From NCBI RefSeq assembly GCF_001637225.1, contig NZ_LVJI01000001.1:124001-188000 (forward strand): a stretch of 64,000 nucleotides of DNA, written 5' to 3'. Positions within the stretch are counted from its first letter, which is position 1; each line of letters starts with the position of its first letter. Both the position numbers and the translations under genes were made by a program. The DNA comes from Paenibacillus antarcticus (lineage in GTDB: Bacteria > Bacillota > Bacilli > Paenibacillales > Paenibacillaceae). The notes under the pieces are model-generated. The model saw only the letters and a list, made by a program, of their open reading frames with translations. It was not told where the DNA came from and ran no database searches. Shown in pieces: positions 18,553 to 27,474 of the stretch.

Positions 18553-19386
18553 TTATATTTGTTTCAGATCCTCGATCTTTCTTAGAATTCTTCGTTTCTT
18601 ATACAGCATCTTACCTGCCTCAGATACATCTTCAATCGTTGCTTTATTACTAATAGATCCAAAGACGATACCCGCAACGGGAACAAGTTGAAATAATTTC
18701 TTCCATCCGAAGCTATCCATATAAGTCTGAACAACTTCTTGCCATCCTTTTAGTTGAGAAAATACTTGTCCCTCGCGTTCCTCATCATCAAATTGTGCTA
18801 ATTCTTCAAGTATCGCCTTCTTCCCTACGACATCCGCTGAGGAGAACTGAAGGCACTTTACAATAAATATCCGCTCATGCTTGTCGGTAGGATCAAAACC
18901 ATAGCACAATGCTAGCTCTTGCAATACTTTGAGAGAGAGACCCAGAACGAGGGGAATATCCGCAGCGATGGTAAATACCCCACCAACACCCGTTGTCGCT
19001 CCTTGGGCAGCAGCAAATTTCACTCGTCTGGATATCAAGTCATCTGCAACGCCATCTAATAGAGCCAGTGGTAATTTACCCACATCTTGAAGCGCAAAAG
19101 ATCCCTCTTCGTTGTGATCAGTGTTATTCTGTGATGCTTTTTCTAAACGTTTCATCATCGTGTTGTGGTGTACCAAGTATTGCCCACCCGTCTGAATAAA
19201 ACTTCCGATCTCATTTATCACTAAACCTAACTTTTCACGTATCCCTTTGGGTGTTAATTTATCTAAAATCAAAAACGGAACCCGACCAATTTTCTCCCAT
19301 ATAAATACCTTCTTCTGTGTCTTCTCCCACTTTATAATATTGCGAAATTCATCCTGTAGCTGTTCCGATGTCTCTTGATCAACCAT
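18553..19386 (-). CDS. EcsC family protein
   Basis: A 277-residue protein with the EcsC-like core. There are helical, partly hydrophobic stretches (AAAQGATTGVGGVFTIAADIPLVLGLSLKVLQELA) and a late LVPVAGIVFGS segment. EcsC-like proteins are found with and without the EcsAB exporter; no ecsAB is seen here, so no function is assigned. ATG with AAGGGGAG upstream. It follows the antiporter on the same strand, 32 bases downstream, and may be cotranscribed. Confidence 0.75.
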   Translation of the reverse strand: MVDQETSEQLQDEFRNIIKWEKTQKKVFIWEKIGRVPFLILDKLTPKGIREKLGLVINEIGSFIQTGGQYLVHHNTMMKRLEKASQNNTDHNEEGSFALQDVGKLPLALLDGVADDLISRRVKFAAAQGATTGVGGVFTIAADIPLVLGLSLKVLQELALCYGFDPTDKHERIFIVKCLQFSSADVVGKKAILEELAQFDDEEREGQVFSQLKGWQEVVQTYMDSFGWKKLFQLVPVAGIVFGSISNKATIEDVSEAGKMLYKKRRILRKIEDLKQI

Positions 19387-19418
19387 TGTTCTAACTCCCC
19401 TTTACAAAGTCACCACAA

Positions 19419-20951
19419 TTATGATTCTTCATCCTCTAACATGTCTGTTACTTTTTCCTTTTCTTTAGGTAAACGCACATCCTTTGTTAGTGCGATTGGT
19501 AAAGAAGGTGATGTTAATATGGCCTTTAACTGCTTGCGCTTCGCTTTTGGACTTAGAACATAAAGTGTGTCTCCTGCTTCAATCCTAGTATTTCCTCTCG
19601 GTGTAATAATCTGTTCATTACGGATGATCGCAGTAAATAAAATATCCTCTGGAAGATCGAGCTCAATGATTTCTTTTCCTGTAATATCCATAGAAGAGTT
19701 CACTTCAAGATGATTAATCTCCGATTTGGTCTTACCTAGGGCAGTTAGCTCCAACAGTGATGGATTGGAAGGTTTAATATCTCCCGCTAATCCTAGTTTT
19801 TTAGCAAGGGGAGAGATCGTAGCTCCTTGAATCACAGCCGACGTAAGCACTACAAAGAAAACCACATTGAAAAACAATTGTCCATTCTCCAATTTAGCCA
19901 TTAATGGATAAGTAGCCAGAACAATGGGAACAGCCCCACGAAGTCCTGCCCAAGATATAAGCACTTTTTCTTTTACCGAAAATTTAGTGAACATGGTACT
20001 TACAAATACACCTAGTGGTCTCGCGACTACCATTAGAATCAATGATAAAGCTAAAGCTGGCCAAATAATCTCTGGAATTTTTGCAGGAAATACTAGCAAT
20101 CCTAGCAGTACAAACATCGTAATCTGCATCATCCAAGCAAAACCCTGATTGAAGTGCAAAATTGACCTACCATAGGCCAAATCAGAGTTTCCCATAACAA
20201 TGGCCGTCACATAAACAGCTAATAATCCACTACCATGCAACATTGAAGTTGAGCCGTACGACAGAACAACAAATCCGAGAGCCATAACCGGATAGAGTCC
20301 AGAAGAATCAAAGTTAATATTATTGATAACATAAACAGCTAACTTACCAATAACAATCCCTAAGATCAACCCTAATCCCATCTCCCAGATAAATGAAAAG
20401 AACATGGCCCACATCGACTGATCTGGGTTCTGAATCCATTCTATCAATGAGATCGTTAGAAATACAGCCATAGGGTCATTGCTACCCGATTCAGCTTCTA
20501 AAGTTGATGTGATCCGTTTACGTATATTCTTGCCTCCAAGGACAGAAAATACAGCCGCAGCATCCGTTGATCCTACAATAGCCCCGAAGAGAAACCCTTC
20601 CGCCCAGTCAACACCTAGAATATATTTAGAGCATACACCAACTACAAAAGTCGTTATGAGCACACCCACGGTTGCAAGTGATAATGCAGAACCCATTACC
20701 GGCTTAATATCATCAAACTTCGTCTGCATACCACCTTCAAACAAAATAACAATCAATGCAAAAATCCCAACAATTTGCGTTACAAAAGCATTGTCATAAT
20801 AAATAAATCGACTCACAACCATCCCAACTGCGATAAACAATACAAGCGCGGGCATACCTAGTCTAGAAGAAAACTTCGTCGTGAGCACGCCCACCAATAA
20901 AAGACCTGCTACAAGCATAATAAGTGAATTCACGAGTGTAGTAGTATCCAT
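19419..20951 (-). CDS. CvrA/NhaP2-type potassium/proton antiporter
   Basis: A 510-residue CPA1-family antiporter. About 12-13 TM segments fill residues 1-400, with conserved GSTDAAAVFSVLGG and a later SWAGLRGAVPIVLAT motif. A C-terminal TrkA-C/RCK-type regulatory domain (about 400-490) follows. Members such as CvrA exchange K+ (or Na+) for protons. ATG with AAGGGGTG upstream. The C-terminal domain suggests nucleotide or ion gating, as known in this family. Confidence 0.85.
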   Translation of the reverse strand: MDTTTLVNSLIMLVAGLLLVGVLTTKFSSRLGMPALVLFIAVGMVVSRFIYYDNAFVTQIVGIFALIVILFEGGMQTKFDDIKPVMGSALSLATVGVLITTFVVGVCSKYILGVDWAEGFLFGAIVGSTDAAAVFSVLGGKNIRKRITSTLEAESGSNDPMAVFLTISLIEWIQNPDQSMWAMFFSFIWEMGLGLILGIVIGKLAVYVINNINFDSSGLYPVMALGFVVLSYGSTSMLHGSGLLAVYVTAIVMGNSDLAYGRSILHFNQGFAWMMQITMFVLLGLLVFPAKIPEIIWPALALSLILMVVARPLGVFVSTMFTKFSVKEKVLISWAGLRGAVPIVLATYPLMAKLENGQLFFNVVFFVVLTSAVIQGATISPLAKKLGLAGDIKPSNPSLLELTALGKTKSEINHLEVNSSMDITGKEIIELDLPEDILFTAIIRNEQIITPRGNTRIEAGDTLYVLSPKAKRKQLKAILTSPSLPIALTKDVRLPKEKEKVTDMLEDEES

Positions 20952-21075
20952 ATTCTCACCCCTTATTTCATTTGGATCTAGCTACAATAAATCTATAAGC
21001 AATATAAACACAATGGTTCACTCACCAAACATCCCTTATTGTTCCATGAAGTAAAAATTCATTAGAATAACAAAT

Positions 21076-21112
21076 AAAAGGGCGCTACAGTTGTACTGTA
21101 GCGTCCTTTTAT
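21076..21112 (-). terminator. Terminator after the sensor kinase gene
   Basis: AAAAGGACGCTACAGT pairs with ACTGTAGCGCCCTTTT on the minus strand around a 3-base loop. It overlaps the kinase stop codon and a T-run follows. Confidence 0.85.
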
Positions 21113-23031
21113 TATCCTTCAGGAGTTGCATCATGATACGCAGCAGGAAAACGAATGATCGCTTCGGTTCCGACGCCCTTCTCGCTATTAAATATCACGT
21201 TCCCTTCCATTGCTTCAATAATGCGGAATGTCACCATGAGTCCAAGTCCTGTACCTTTGGTCTTCTTGGAATAGTAAGGTTCCCCTAATCGCTTAATCTC
21301 TTCAGGATCCATACCCTCTCCGTTATCACGGATATGAACGACAACCTGTCCTGCTTCATGATAAGCCCAAATACGAATATGCCCCTCTTGAACTAAAGCT
21401 TCTATACTGTTCTTAATCATATTGATGAGTGCTTGTTTAAATTTCGAAGAATTACCATGAATCAACAGACCAGGGGGAATATTTGTGTATACAGTCCCAC
21501 CTTCAAAATTAGCTAAAGGCAATAAAATCCCTTCTACATGCTTAAATTCCTCAGATATATCAAGTAAAGTGATCTGTTCTAGTCCAGGTTTAGCAAATGT
21601 TAAAAAATCGGTTATGATATTCGATGCTCTATCTAACTCTTCAAGGGCAAGTTGTAAATAGCCCTTTTCTTTCTCTTGTGACTTCTCTTCCAATAATTGT
21701 AGAAACCCCCTTGTAACTTGTAGCGGATTTCTAACTTCATGAGCTACTGATGCTGCTAATTCGCTAATAATGTCCATCTTCTCAGATCGCTGTAATTCAT
21801 TATTAAAACGTTCGAGTTCCTTAGAATATTCAACAACTCGACGATGATTTAAGGCGAATTTCCTCCCTAGTAATACAATTAATGAAATTACAAAGCCTAT
21901 CACTCCCCATTTCCATAGAAATATTTCATAGTTACCATGTTGTGAATAGAACCATATAAATTCTGCTATAACGACCAATGACAATATCGCAAATCCTGCA
22001 GCCATAATCAAAGCATCTTTATTACCTTTGATTGCATAATAAGTAGCATTGATTACCAAGATAAGCCCTTGGATAATAATCAATATACCTAAGATGGTTC
22101 CCGATACAACATGATAGACACTATATAGTGAGTTATTGAGAAACATATTAATAACGATCACCGAAAAACAAAGAAGGGAGTACATCATTTGAAACTTGCG
22201 GAAATTAGTAATAAACCCATAATACCCTTTCCCGATCATATTCTCGAAGATATAGGTTAATCCAGGTAAGAAAGTTAATAATGCCATATCAAATAATATC
22301 GTATATACCTTCCCATACTCTCCATAATGAGTGTATAAATATGGCGAGTACGTTATGATTAATATTCCAATTGATACTAATACAATAGCTAACGATAACC
22401 AATCAGACATCTGCTCTTTTCTCAAGAAAAATGTACAAATAAACATGACTATAGCAATAAATATGATTGAACTCCCGAAGATGATATCAATTAAGTTATC
22501 TTTGACGAACATGGTAAGAAGCGTTTGATAGTTACCTACTAATATCTCCTCAGCCATTCCCATTCTGCCTCTCTCCGAATGCAATTTCATAACCAACTCT
22601 TTACCTACATCCTGAGATTTAACTGGCAGTAAAATTCTATTCACATCATACGTGTGGGACCTATTATTCTCATAAATCTTCACATTGTCTAAATAGATGG
22701 AAATTTCTTTCGCATAGATTTTATTGATAAATATAGCTGAAGCGGAGTTATCTATAGTTGGTAATCTGAATTTAACCCATACGGTACCGGAATCATGATC
22801 AGTATCCATTATCACTTGACTGGAGTTACGCCAAGTCCAGGTACCAGAAGAAGGAATCCCACTTATGTTCTTTCTAATCTCACTATGACTCTGATCCCAC
22901 ATAAATTGCCACCTTGTAATCTCGGTGGAATGATTTCTTTCCTCTATTGTATTAGATGCAAAGATAGTATTAGTGGAAGACATCAGGATTACGATTAATA
23001 CTATAATTATCTTACTAACCATTCGATTCAT
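21112..23031 (-). CDS. 7TM (7TMR-DISM-type) sensor histidine kinase
   Basis: About 639 residues. A signal-like N-terminus leads into an extracytoplasmic beta-rich domain (about 25-170), resembling 7TMR-DISMED2. Seven to eight TM segments follow (about 180-390). A HisKA domain carries the H-box SVAHEVRNPLQ and an HATPase domain carries N, G1 (DNGEGMD) and G2 (KGTGLGL) boxes. The H-box resembles sporulation kinases of the Kin family. ATG 23031 has GAGGTG upstream. No response regulator is adjacent. It is divergent from the isoprenoid-synthase-like gene, with 189 bases between, so it is a candidate sensor for that system. Confidence 0.85.
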   Translation of the reverse strand: MNRMVSKIIIVLIVILMSSTNTIFASNTIEERNHSTEITRWQFMWDQSHSEIRKNISGIPSSGTWTWRNSSQVIMDTDHDSGTVWVKFRLPTIDNSASAIFINKIYAKEISIYLDNVKIYENNRSHTYDVNRILLPVKSQDVGKELVMKLHSERGRMGMAEEILVGNYQTLLTMFVKDNLIDIIFGSSIIFIAIVMFICTFFLRKEQMSDWLSLAIVLVSIGILIITYSPYLYTHYGEYGKVYTILFDMALLTFLPGLTYIFENMIGKGYYGFITNFRKFQMMYSLLCFSVIVINMFLNNSLYSVYHVVSGTILGILIIIQGLILVINATYYAIKGNKDALIMAAGFAILSLVVIAEFIWFYSQHGNYEIFLWKWGVIGFVISLIVLLGRKFALNHRRVVEYSKELERFNNELQRSEKMDIISELAASVAHEVRNPLQVTRGFLQLLEEKSQEKEKGYLQLALEELDRASNIITDFLTFAKPGLEQITLLDISEEFKHVEGILLPLANFEGGTVYTNIPPGLLIHGNSSKFKQALINMIKNSIEALVQEGHIRIWAYHEAGQVVVHIRDNGEGMDPEEIKRLGEPYYSKKTKGTGLGLMVTFRIIEAMEGNVIFNSEKGVGTEAIIRFPAAYHDATPEG

Positions 23032-23081
23032 AAACACACCTCAAAGAGTTCCGATATATTAGTTTACTTTCCTAACTAAAA

Positions 23082-23088
23082 TTCGACA
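23082..23088 (-). promoter_or_regulatory. Possible Spo0A box in the kinase/isoprenoid-gene divergent region
   Basis: The minus strand reads TTTGTCGAAT around a TGTCGAA core, the Spo0A-box consensus. A single 7-mer occurs several times per 64 kb by chance, so this is only suggestive. Confidence 0.35.
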
Positions 23089-23147
23089 AACTTCGTGACT
23101 TCCCTGCACTAAGAAGCCATGACTTTAAAAAAAAATAAACACATATG

Positions 23148-23176
23148 TTTAAATTTTACAAATTATTGAATATAAT
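23148..23176 (+). promoter_or_regulatory. Candidate promoter of the isoprenoid-synthase-like gene
   Basis: TTTAAA (23148-23153), a 17-base spacer and TATAAT (23171-23176). The -10 is perfect and the -35 weak. The region is very AT-rich, so other choices exist. Confidence 0.4.
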
Positions 23177-23220
23177 CATTTGGAAGTATATGTTAAAATA
23201 ATGAAAAGAGGTGTGATTCC

Positions 23221-24150
23221 ATGCAATGGTATAAAGACTTTGCGAACCAAATAACACAAGTCTTTAATGAGTCACAACGAGTAATAGCTACATTCCCGTC
23301 GCCACATAACATTAAAGGTCTCGCATACTTAAGTACATTTGATGCCCAAGAAGAAGAAAGCTCGAAGAACTATATTTGCTACCTCTTACCTTTCTGGTTG
23401 AAGGAATTGATTCCTTTGAAGGAAGAGGATTATGTCAAATTATCTGTAGGTAATGTGTTTGCTATGTTATATTTCTTTATTCAGGATGACATCATGGATA
23501 GTAAATCTACGTTAGATCGAGATCAAATACCCCTTGCCAATTTATTCCATATGCAGTTCTTAGAAATTTACAGATCTTACTTCCCTTCCGATTCTCCATT
23601 CTGGGACTACTTCCACCAATACATCATCGAATGGACAGATAGCGTATCCAATGAACATCAACAGGATTACTTTCAAACCAACTTAGTCATGACGGCCCGT
23701 AAGGCCAGTCCTCTCAAGCTATCAAGCACAGGCGCTTTGGTTCTATCAGGTCAGTCTGAGCTAATCCCTTCACTATCGGACTTTATCGATCATGTCCTCA
23801 TTACATTACAAATGTCCGATGACTGGATTGATTGGCAGGATGATTGGGCGGATGGTAGTTATAACGGGTTATTATCTATGATTCAAGCAGAGAATGGTCG
23901 TGAGGGTGCTCTGAGCTTAGACCACATTAAGAACGCTATCTACGTCCGAGGTATTATGAAGCGTTATACAGAAATTGCCAGTGCAAATCATACATATATT
24001 CAAAAGTTGACATTAAATATTCCATACCTTGCTTCATTCCATGAAACACTTGTTGAGCACTTAATTAAGGATGCAAACCTTATCGAAAAAGATAAATTAT
24101 TGCAAGAAAAAGGGGGACTCCATTATTGGTTGTCGAAAAATATGATTTAA
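23221..24150 (+). CDS. Class I isoprenoid synthase-like protein (ComQ-like candidate)
   Basis: A 309-residue, mostly helical soluble protein. Two aspartate-rich motifs are at the distance expected for class I isoprenoid synthases: QDDIMD (88-93, DDxxD) and MSDDWIDWQDDWADG (188-202), the latter like the second Asp-rich motif of polyprenyl synthases. Both should bind diphosphate through Mg2+. The length fits ComQ (about 300 aa), which prenylates the Trp of the ComX pheromone. A peptide gene follows 70 bases later. ATG with AGAGGTG upstream. Alternatives: a small-molecule prenyl or terpene synthase. Fold is fairly sure; the peptide-modifying role is inference. Confidence 0.75.
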   Translation: MQWYKDFANQITQVFNESQRVIATFPSPHNIKGLAYLSTFDAQEEESSKNYICYLLPFWLKELIPLKEEDYVKLSVGNVFAMLYFFIQDDIMDSKSTLDRDQIPLANLFHMQFLEIYRSYFPSDSPFWDYFHQYIIEWTDSVSNEHQQDYFQTNLVMTARKASPLKLSSTGALVLSGQSELIPSLSDFIDHVLITLQMSDDWIDWQDDWADGSYNGLLSMIQAENGREGALSLDHIKNAIYVRGIMKRYTEIASANHTYIQKLTLNIPYLASFHETLVEHLIKDANLIEKDKLLQEKGGLHYWLSKNMI

Positions 24151-24220
24151 TGATAGATTTGTATAATAATACATGTTATTCTTAATAAGTAAATAATAAC
24201 CATTTGAAAGGGTGATTCTA

Positions 24221-24460
24221 TTGACGCATCAGGCTCTTCTTCAAACTCAAATCATTAATAAAGCATGGGAAGATCCAAGTTTCAAAGCACAACTCTTGTC
24301 TGATCCTAAAAGGGCTATCAAAGAAGCACTCGGGGTCATCATTCCCGAACACATTAAGCTTCAAATGGTGGAAGAAACATCCGATTTATTTTATCTAGTT
24401 CTCCCTTCTAACCCATCTGAGAATAACTCCAAAAACAATGTAAGCAAGATAACCTGGTAG
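24221..24460 (+). CDS. NHLP-leader-like peptide, candidate prenylated RiPP/pheromone precursor
   Basis: A 79-residue peptide from TTG 24221, with AAAGGGTGA just upstream; a GTG at 24212 lies inside that purine run. Residues 10-65 (IINKAWEDPSFKAQLLSDPK, then EALGVIIPEHIKLQMVEE and FYLVLPSNP) match the nitrile-hydratase-like leader (NHLP) family of RiPP precursors. The usual C-terminal Gly-Gly leader end is absent. Instead, a 14-residue polar tail rich in Asn and Ser ends in Trp79. Only one other Trp (W16) exists. Next to a ComQ-like enzyme, the C-terminal Trp is a natural prenylation candidate. No transporter or peptidase is adjacent. Confidence 0.75.
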   Translation: MTHQALLQTQIINKAWEDPSFKAQLLSDPKRAIKEALGVIIPEHIKLQMVEETSDLFYLVLPSNPSENNSKNNVSKITW

Positions 24461-24497
24461 TCAGACTACAATTATTATCTGCTCTATAGATGAGTAC

Positions 24498-24548
24498 AAA
24501 AAAAGGGTTGGGACTGAGACAATTACTGTCTTCGTCCCAACCCTTTTT
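24498..24548. terminator. Bidirectional terminator between the NHLP peptide and moaA
   Basis: AAAAGGGTTGGGAC (24501-24514) pairs with GTCCCAACCCTTTT (24534-24547), flanked by an A-run and a T-run. It serves both convergent genes. Confidence 0.9.
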
Positions 24549-24572
24549 GGCATTACAAATCATCATTTAGAA

Positions 24573-25577
24573 TTAACCACCAATACGAGACATTTCAACC
24601 TTAGTTCCTTCTTTAATATTCTTACCTCGATCTATAGAATATCGATCATTACGGTTATACCATATATCAACGAGATGCGATGTAATGTCTTCATCAGAAA
24701 CACCTGAGCGAAGTAATGGGAGTAATTCATAGCCTTTTGTTGCAAATAGGCATGTATATAACGTGCCCTCTGAGGACAATCTCGCTCTTGTACACGTAAA
24801 ACAGAATGCATCACTTACGGATGAGATGATACCAATCTCTCCTTTTCCATCTAGAAAACGATAGCGTGAAGCAACTTCACCAGAATAATTTGGCTCCATT
24901 GGTTCTAACGGCCACTCACAATGAATCCGTTCTATCATCTCTTTCTTACTTACCACTTGATTCCAATTCCACCCATTTGTATTTCCAACATCCATAAATT
25001 CAATCAAACGAAGAATATGCCCTCGATCTCGGAAGTAACTTACCATAGGGAGAACGGATTCAACGTTCATACCTTTTTGTACTACCATGTTCACCTTGAC
25101 CTTAAGTCCCGCTTCTGCGGCTGCCTCAATTCCATTTAGAACAGGTTGCACATGAGAACGACCACCATTCATATGCATAAACGTAGAGTCATCTAATGAA
25201 TCTAAACTTACTGCCACTCTCATTAACCCGGAATCCTTCAATAATTGAGCATGTTTAGCCAAAAGACTACCATTCGTTGTAAGCGCAACATCCTCAATTT
25301 CTGGAATTTGAGATACACGTTCAATAATTTCAGGCAAATCTTTACGGAGTAGTGGTTCTCCACCAGTAATACGTATCTTCTGTACACCAAGAGCCGTAAA
25401 TAGTTGAGCTAAGCGTATAATCTCGTCAACACTCATCATTTGTTTCTTAGGTAGGAAAGCATAATTTGTATCAAATATCTCTTCTGGCATACAATATCTG
25501 CATCGAAAATTACAGCGGTCTGTTATTGAAATCCTCAAGTCTCTTAGGCTGCGATTGTATTGATCTTGTGTCTGCAT
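24573..25577 (-). CDS. moaA: GTP 3',8-cyclase MoaA
   Basis: A 334-residue radical SAM enzyme that starts molybdenum cofactor synthesis. The N-terminal cluster Cys are C22, C26 and C29 (CNFRCRYC). The second cluster motif near the C-terminus is CFTCTRARLSSEGTLYTC. The last residues RIGG form the Gly-Gly tail needed for catalysis in MoaA. It is a lone gene here without moaC, moeA or mobAB. It converges on the NHLP peptide gene, but its MoaA features are complete, so a role in peptide modification is unlikely. Confidence 0.93.
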   Translation of the reverse strand: MQTQDQYNRSLRDLRISITDRCNFRCRYCMPEEIFDTNYAFLPKKQMMSVDEIIRLAQLFTALGVQKIRITGGEPLLRKDLPEIIERVSQIPEIEDVALTTNGSLLAKHAQLLKDSGLMRVAVSLDSLDDSTFMHMNGGRSHVQPVLNGIEAAAEAGLKVKVNMVVQKGMNVESVLPMVSYFRDRGHILRLIEFMDVGNTNGWNWNQVVSKKEMIERIHCEWPLEPMEPNYSGEVASRYRFLDGKGEIGIISSVSDAFCFTCTRARLSSEGTLYTCLFATKGYELLPLLRSGVSDEDITSHLVDIWYNRNDRYSIDRGKNIKEGTKVEMSRIGG

Positions 25578-25717
25578 CTCATCACTCCATTAAAGTCTTC
25601 TTCAATAGATCCAGCCTATTTATCTACATTATAAACGATTAATAGGGAATTAAGCTCATCATGTTTCAATAAAATCTACACAAAGTACATTTCAACTATT
25701 TCCATTCTAATATATAT

Positions 25718-25759
25718 AAAAAGCTCCAGAAGCTATTGATAAGCTTCTAGAACTTTTTT
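25718..25759 (-). terminator. Terminator after glutathione peroxidase
   Basis: TTCTAGAAGCT pairs with AGCTTCTGGAG on the minus strand around a 7-base loop, followed by TTTTT. It lies just downstream of the peroxidase gene. Confidence 0.8.
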
Positions 25760-25770
25760 TATTCTATATT

Positions 25771-26322
25771 TTATTTGTTCAATTCAGCTTCAATGGCAGG
25801 CTCTAAATCTAATGGATCGACTGGTGCCTCAAATCGACTAACCACTTCACCATCTCGGTTAATCAAGAATTTAGTGAAATTCCATTTTATATCGTTGCCT
25901 ATTAATAACTCTGGATGTCTATCATTTAACATAGCATTCAGCATTTTGGCTGAAGAATTGTTCAGTACAAATCCTTCAAATGGTGCTTGTTCAGTTAAAT
26001 ATGAGAATAATGGCATCTTCTCTTGCCCTCGTACATCCACTTTCTCAAACAGTGGAAACGTAACGCCATAATTTAATTGACAGAAGGTATGTATTTCATC
26101 ATTACTGCCGGATTCTTGCTCAGCGAATTGGTTACATGGGAATCCTAATATTACCAACCCTTGTTCCTGATATTTATCATATAACTTCTGAATATCTGAG
26201 TATTGTGGAGTAAATCCACATCCACTTGCCGTATTCACTATTAACACTACTTTCCCCTTGAATTGTTCAAGGCTTGTCTCTACCCCACGAATATTGTTAG
26301 CTGTAAATGAATAAATACTCAT
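25771..26322 (-). CDS. Glutathione peroxidase family protein (thiol peroxidase)
   Basis: A 183-residue thioredoxin-fold peroxidase. The peroxidatic residue is Cys35 in NTASGCGFTPQ (selenocysteine in animal GPx). The partner motifs GFPCNQFAEQE and KWNFTKFLI, with their Gln and Trp, complete the tetrad. Most bacterial Cys members use thioredoxin rather than glutathione. ATG. It is close to BsaA-type proteins. The gene stands alone with its own terminator. Confidence 0.92.
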   Translation of the reverse strand: MSIYSFTANNIRGVETSLEQFKGKVVLIVNTASGCGFTPQYSDIQKLYDKYQEQGLVILGFPCNQFAEQESGSNDEIHTFCQLNYGVTFPLFEKVDVRGQEKMPLFSYLTEQAPFEGFVLNNSSAKMLNAMLNDRHPELLIGNDIKWNFTKFLINRDGEVVSRFEAPVDPLDLEPAIEAELNK

Positions 26323-26448
26323 TATCTCATTCTCCTCTGTTGAATCCTTATGTTTCGTAGGAAGAATCTATCATTTCAAAAACTCAATGTCAAACTCTGC
26401 CTCTCATATTGATATCAACTTAAGGCTTCTATAAAGAGGATAGAATGA

Positions 26449-27474
26449 TTACTGTCCTCCCAAATGATATTCATATGCGCTCCATGTGTCATACCCCAAA
26501 TCATACACGGTATTCTGAAATTGGTTCAACCATTCTCTACTCCGAACCATTGCTGATAACGAACCAATATCCGTCTGAATACCTAATGGGAGGCTAGGAT
26601 ATGTCGCTCTAATCTGTGATGCAAAGACTTGATAACCCTTAACATAATCGGGTGACAATAACCTTTGCATCCAGTCTGGCCAATGCGTCTGTAGAAAGTG
26701 AATATCTGGCTTCACAAGCCCAATCATAGATACCGCGTCAACCCCTTGCCATTCCTTTATTTTCTCTACTGCATTTGGTGAGTTCACAGCAAGAGACCAA
26801 GTTGCTACTCGTATATCTGGACGAACCGACCTTACGCCATCCACCCCATTGATCATCTCATCAACAAATCCATTTACAGCCCTTACTCGAAATGAAATCC
26901 ACTGACTATATATTTCAGGAGTGTTCAGATAATAATTGGACGCTTGCTTATTCGTGAAATTCGGTATGTCCATACCACACTCCTTATGGAAGGCTGCACT
27001 TGCGAAGTTCCCTACATCCCCATATATCCCTCTTTGTATACCATCCCATTCAGGAAAATAAGGTTCTGCAATTTCGATTCCATCAAAAGGGTACTCTTGC
27101 ACCAGTCGAGATAATGCTGCTTTCTTCCATCCTATATATTCCGGAGCAAAAAGAGACAATCTCTCGAATCCATCCTTAGGATCTTTCAGCATACCCATCC
27201 GCCAATCTTGCCAATGTGTGGGTAAATGACGCGTATCGAAGGTTCCGTTCCCAATAACCATTGCCCATACGGTAATCCCCCGTTTATGAAAAGCACCAAT
27301 TAAATCGCTTGATACATTGTACTCATCCACAACGAAATAATGGACGATAAGATAACCCGCATTTTTAATTTCATCAGCTATACTCTCCGCTGTACGATTT
27401 AAGTAATAGGGAAACAAAGGATCTATCTGAATACTAGGTCCTAGTAATATGGATTTTGTCGAAATTCCATTCAT
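26449..27474 (-). CDS. TIM-barrel glycoside-hydrolase-like protein
   Basis: A 341-residue cytosolic protein without signal peptide. Alternating strands and helices with YPFDGIEIAEPYFPEW (about residue 128) and the late DAVSMIGLVKPDI look like a (beta/alpha)8 barrel. The EIAEPYFPEWD segment carries acidic residues where family catalytic residues are often found. It resembles a group of Paenibacillus proteins sometimes labelled as N-acyl-glucosamine epimerase, which the sequence does not support. Substrate unknown. ATG. Confidence 0.55.
   Translation of the reverse strand: MNGISTKSILLGPSIQIDPLFPYYLNRTAESIADEIKNAGYLIVHYFVVDEYNVSSDLIGAFHKRGITVWAMVIGNGTFDTRHLPTHWQDWRMGMLKDPKDGFERLSLFAPEYIGWKKAALSRLVQEYPFDGIEIAEPYFPEWDGIQRGIYGDVGNFASAAFHKECGMDIPNFTNKQASNYYLNTPEIYSQWISFRVRAVNGFVDEMINGVDGVRSVRPDIRVATWSLAVNSPNAVEKIKEWQGVDAVSMIGLVKPDIHFLQTHWPDWMQRLLSPDYVKGYQVFASQIRATYPSLPLGIQTDIGSLSAMVRSREWLNQFQNTVYDLGYDTWSAYEYHLGGQ

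Noticed and set aside
24573..25577. MoaA as a RiPP-modifying radical SAM enzyme beside the NHLP peptide
   Set aside because: It has both MoaA cluster motifs and the C-terminal Gly-Gly, is on the other strand, and is separated by a strong terminator.
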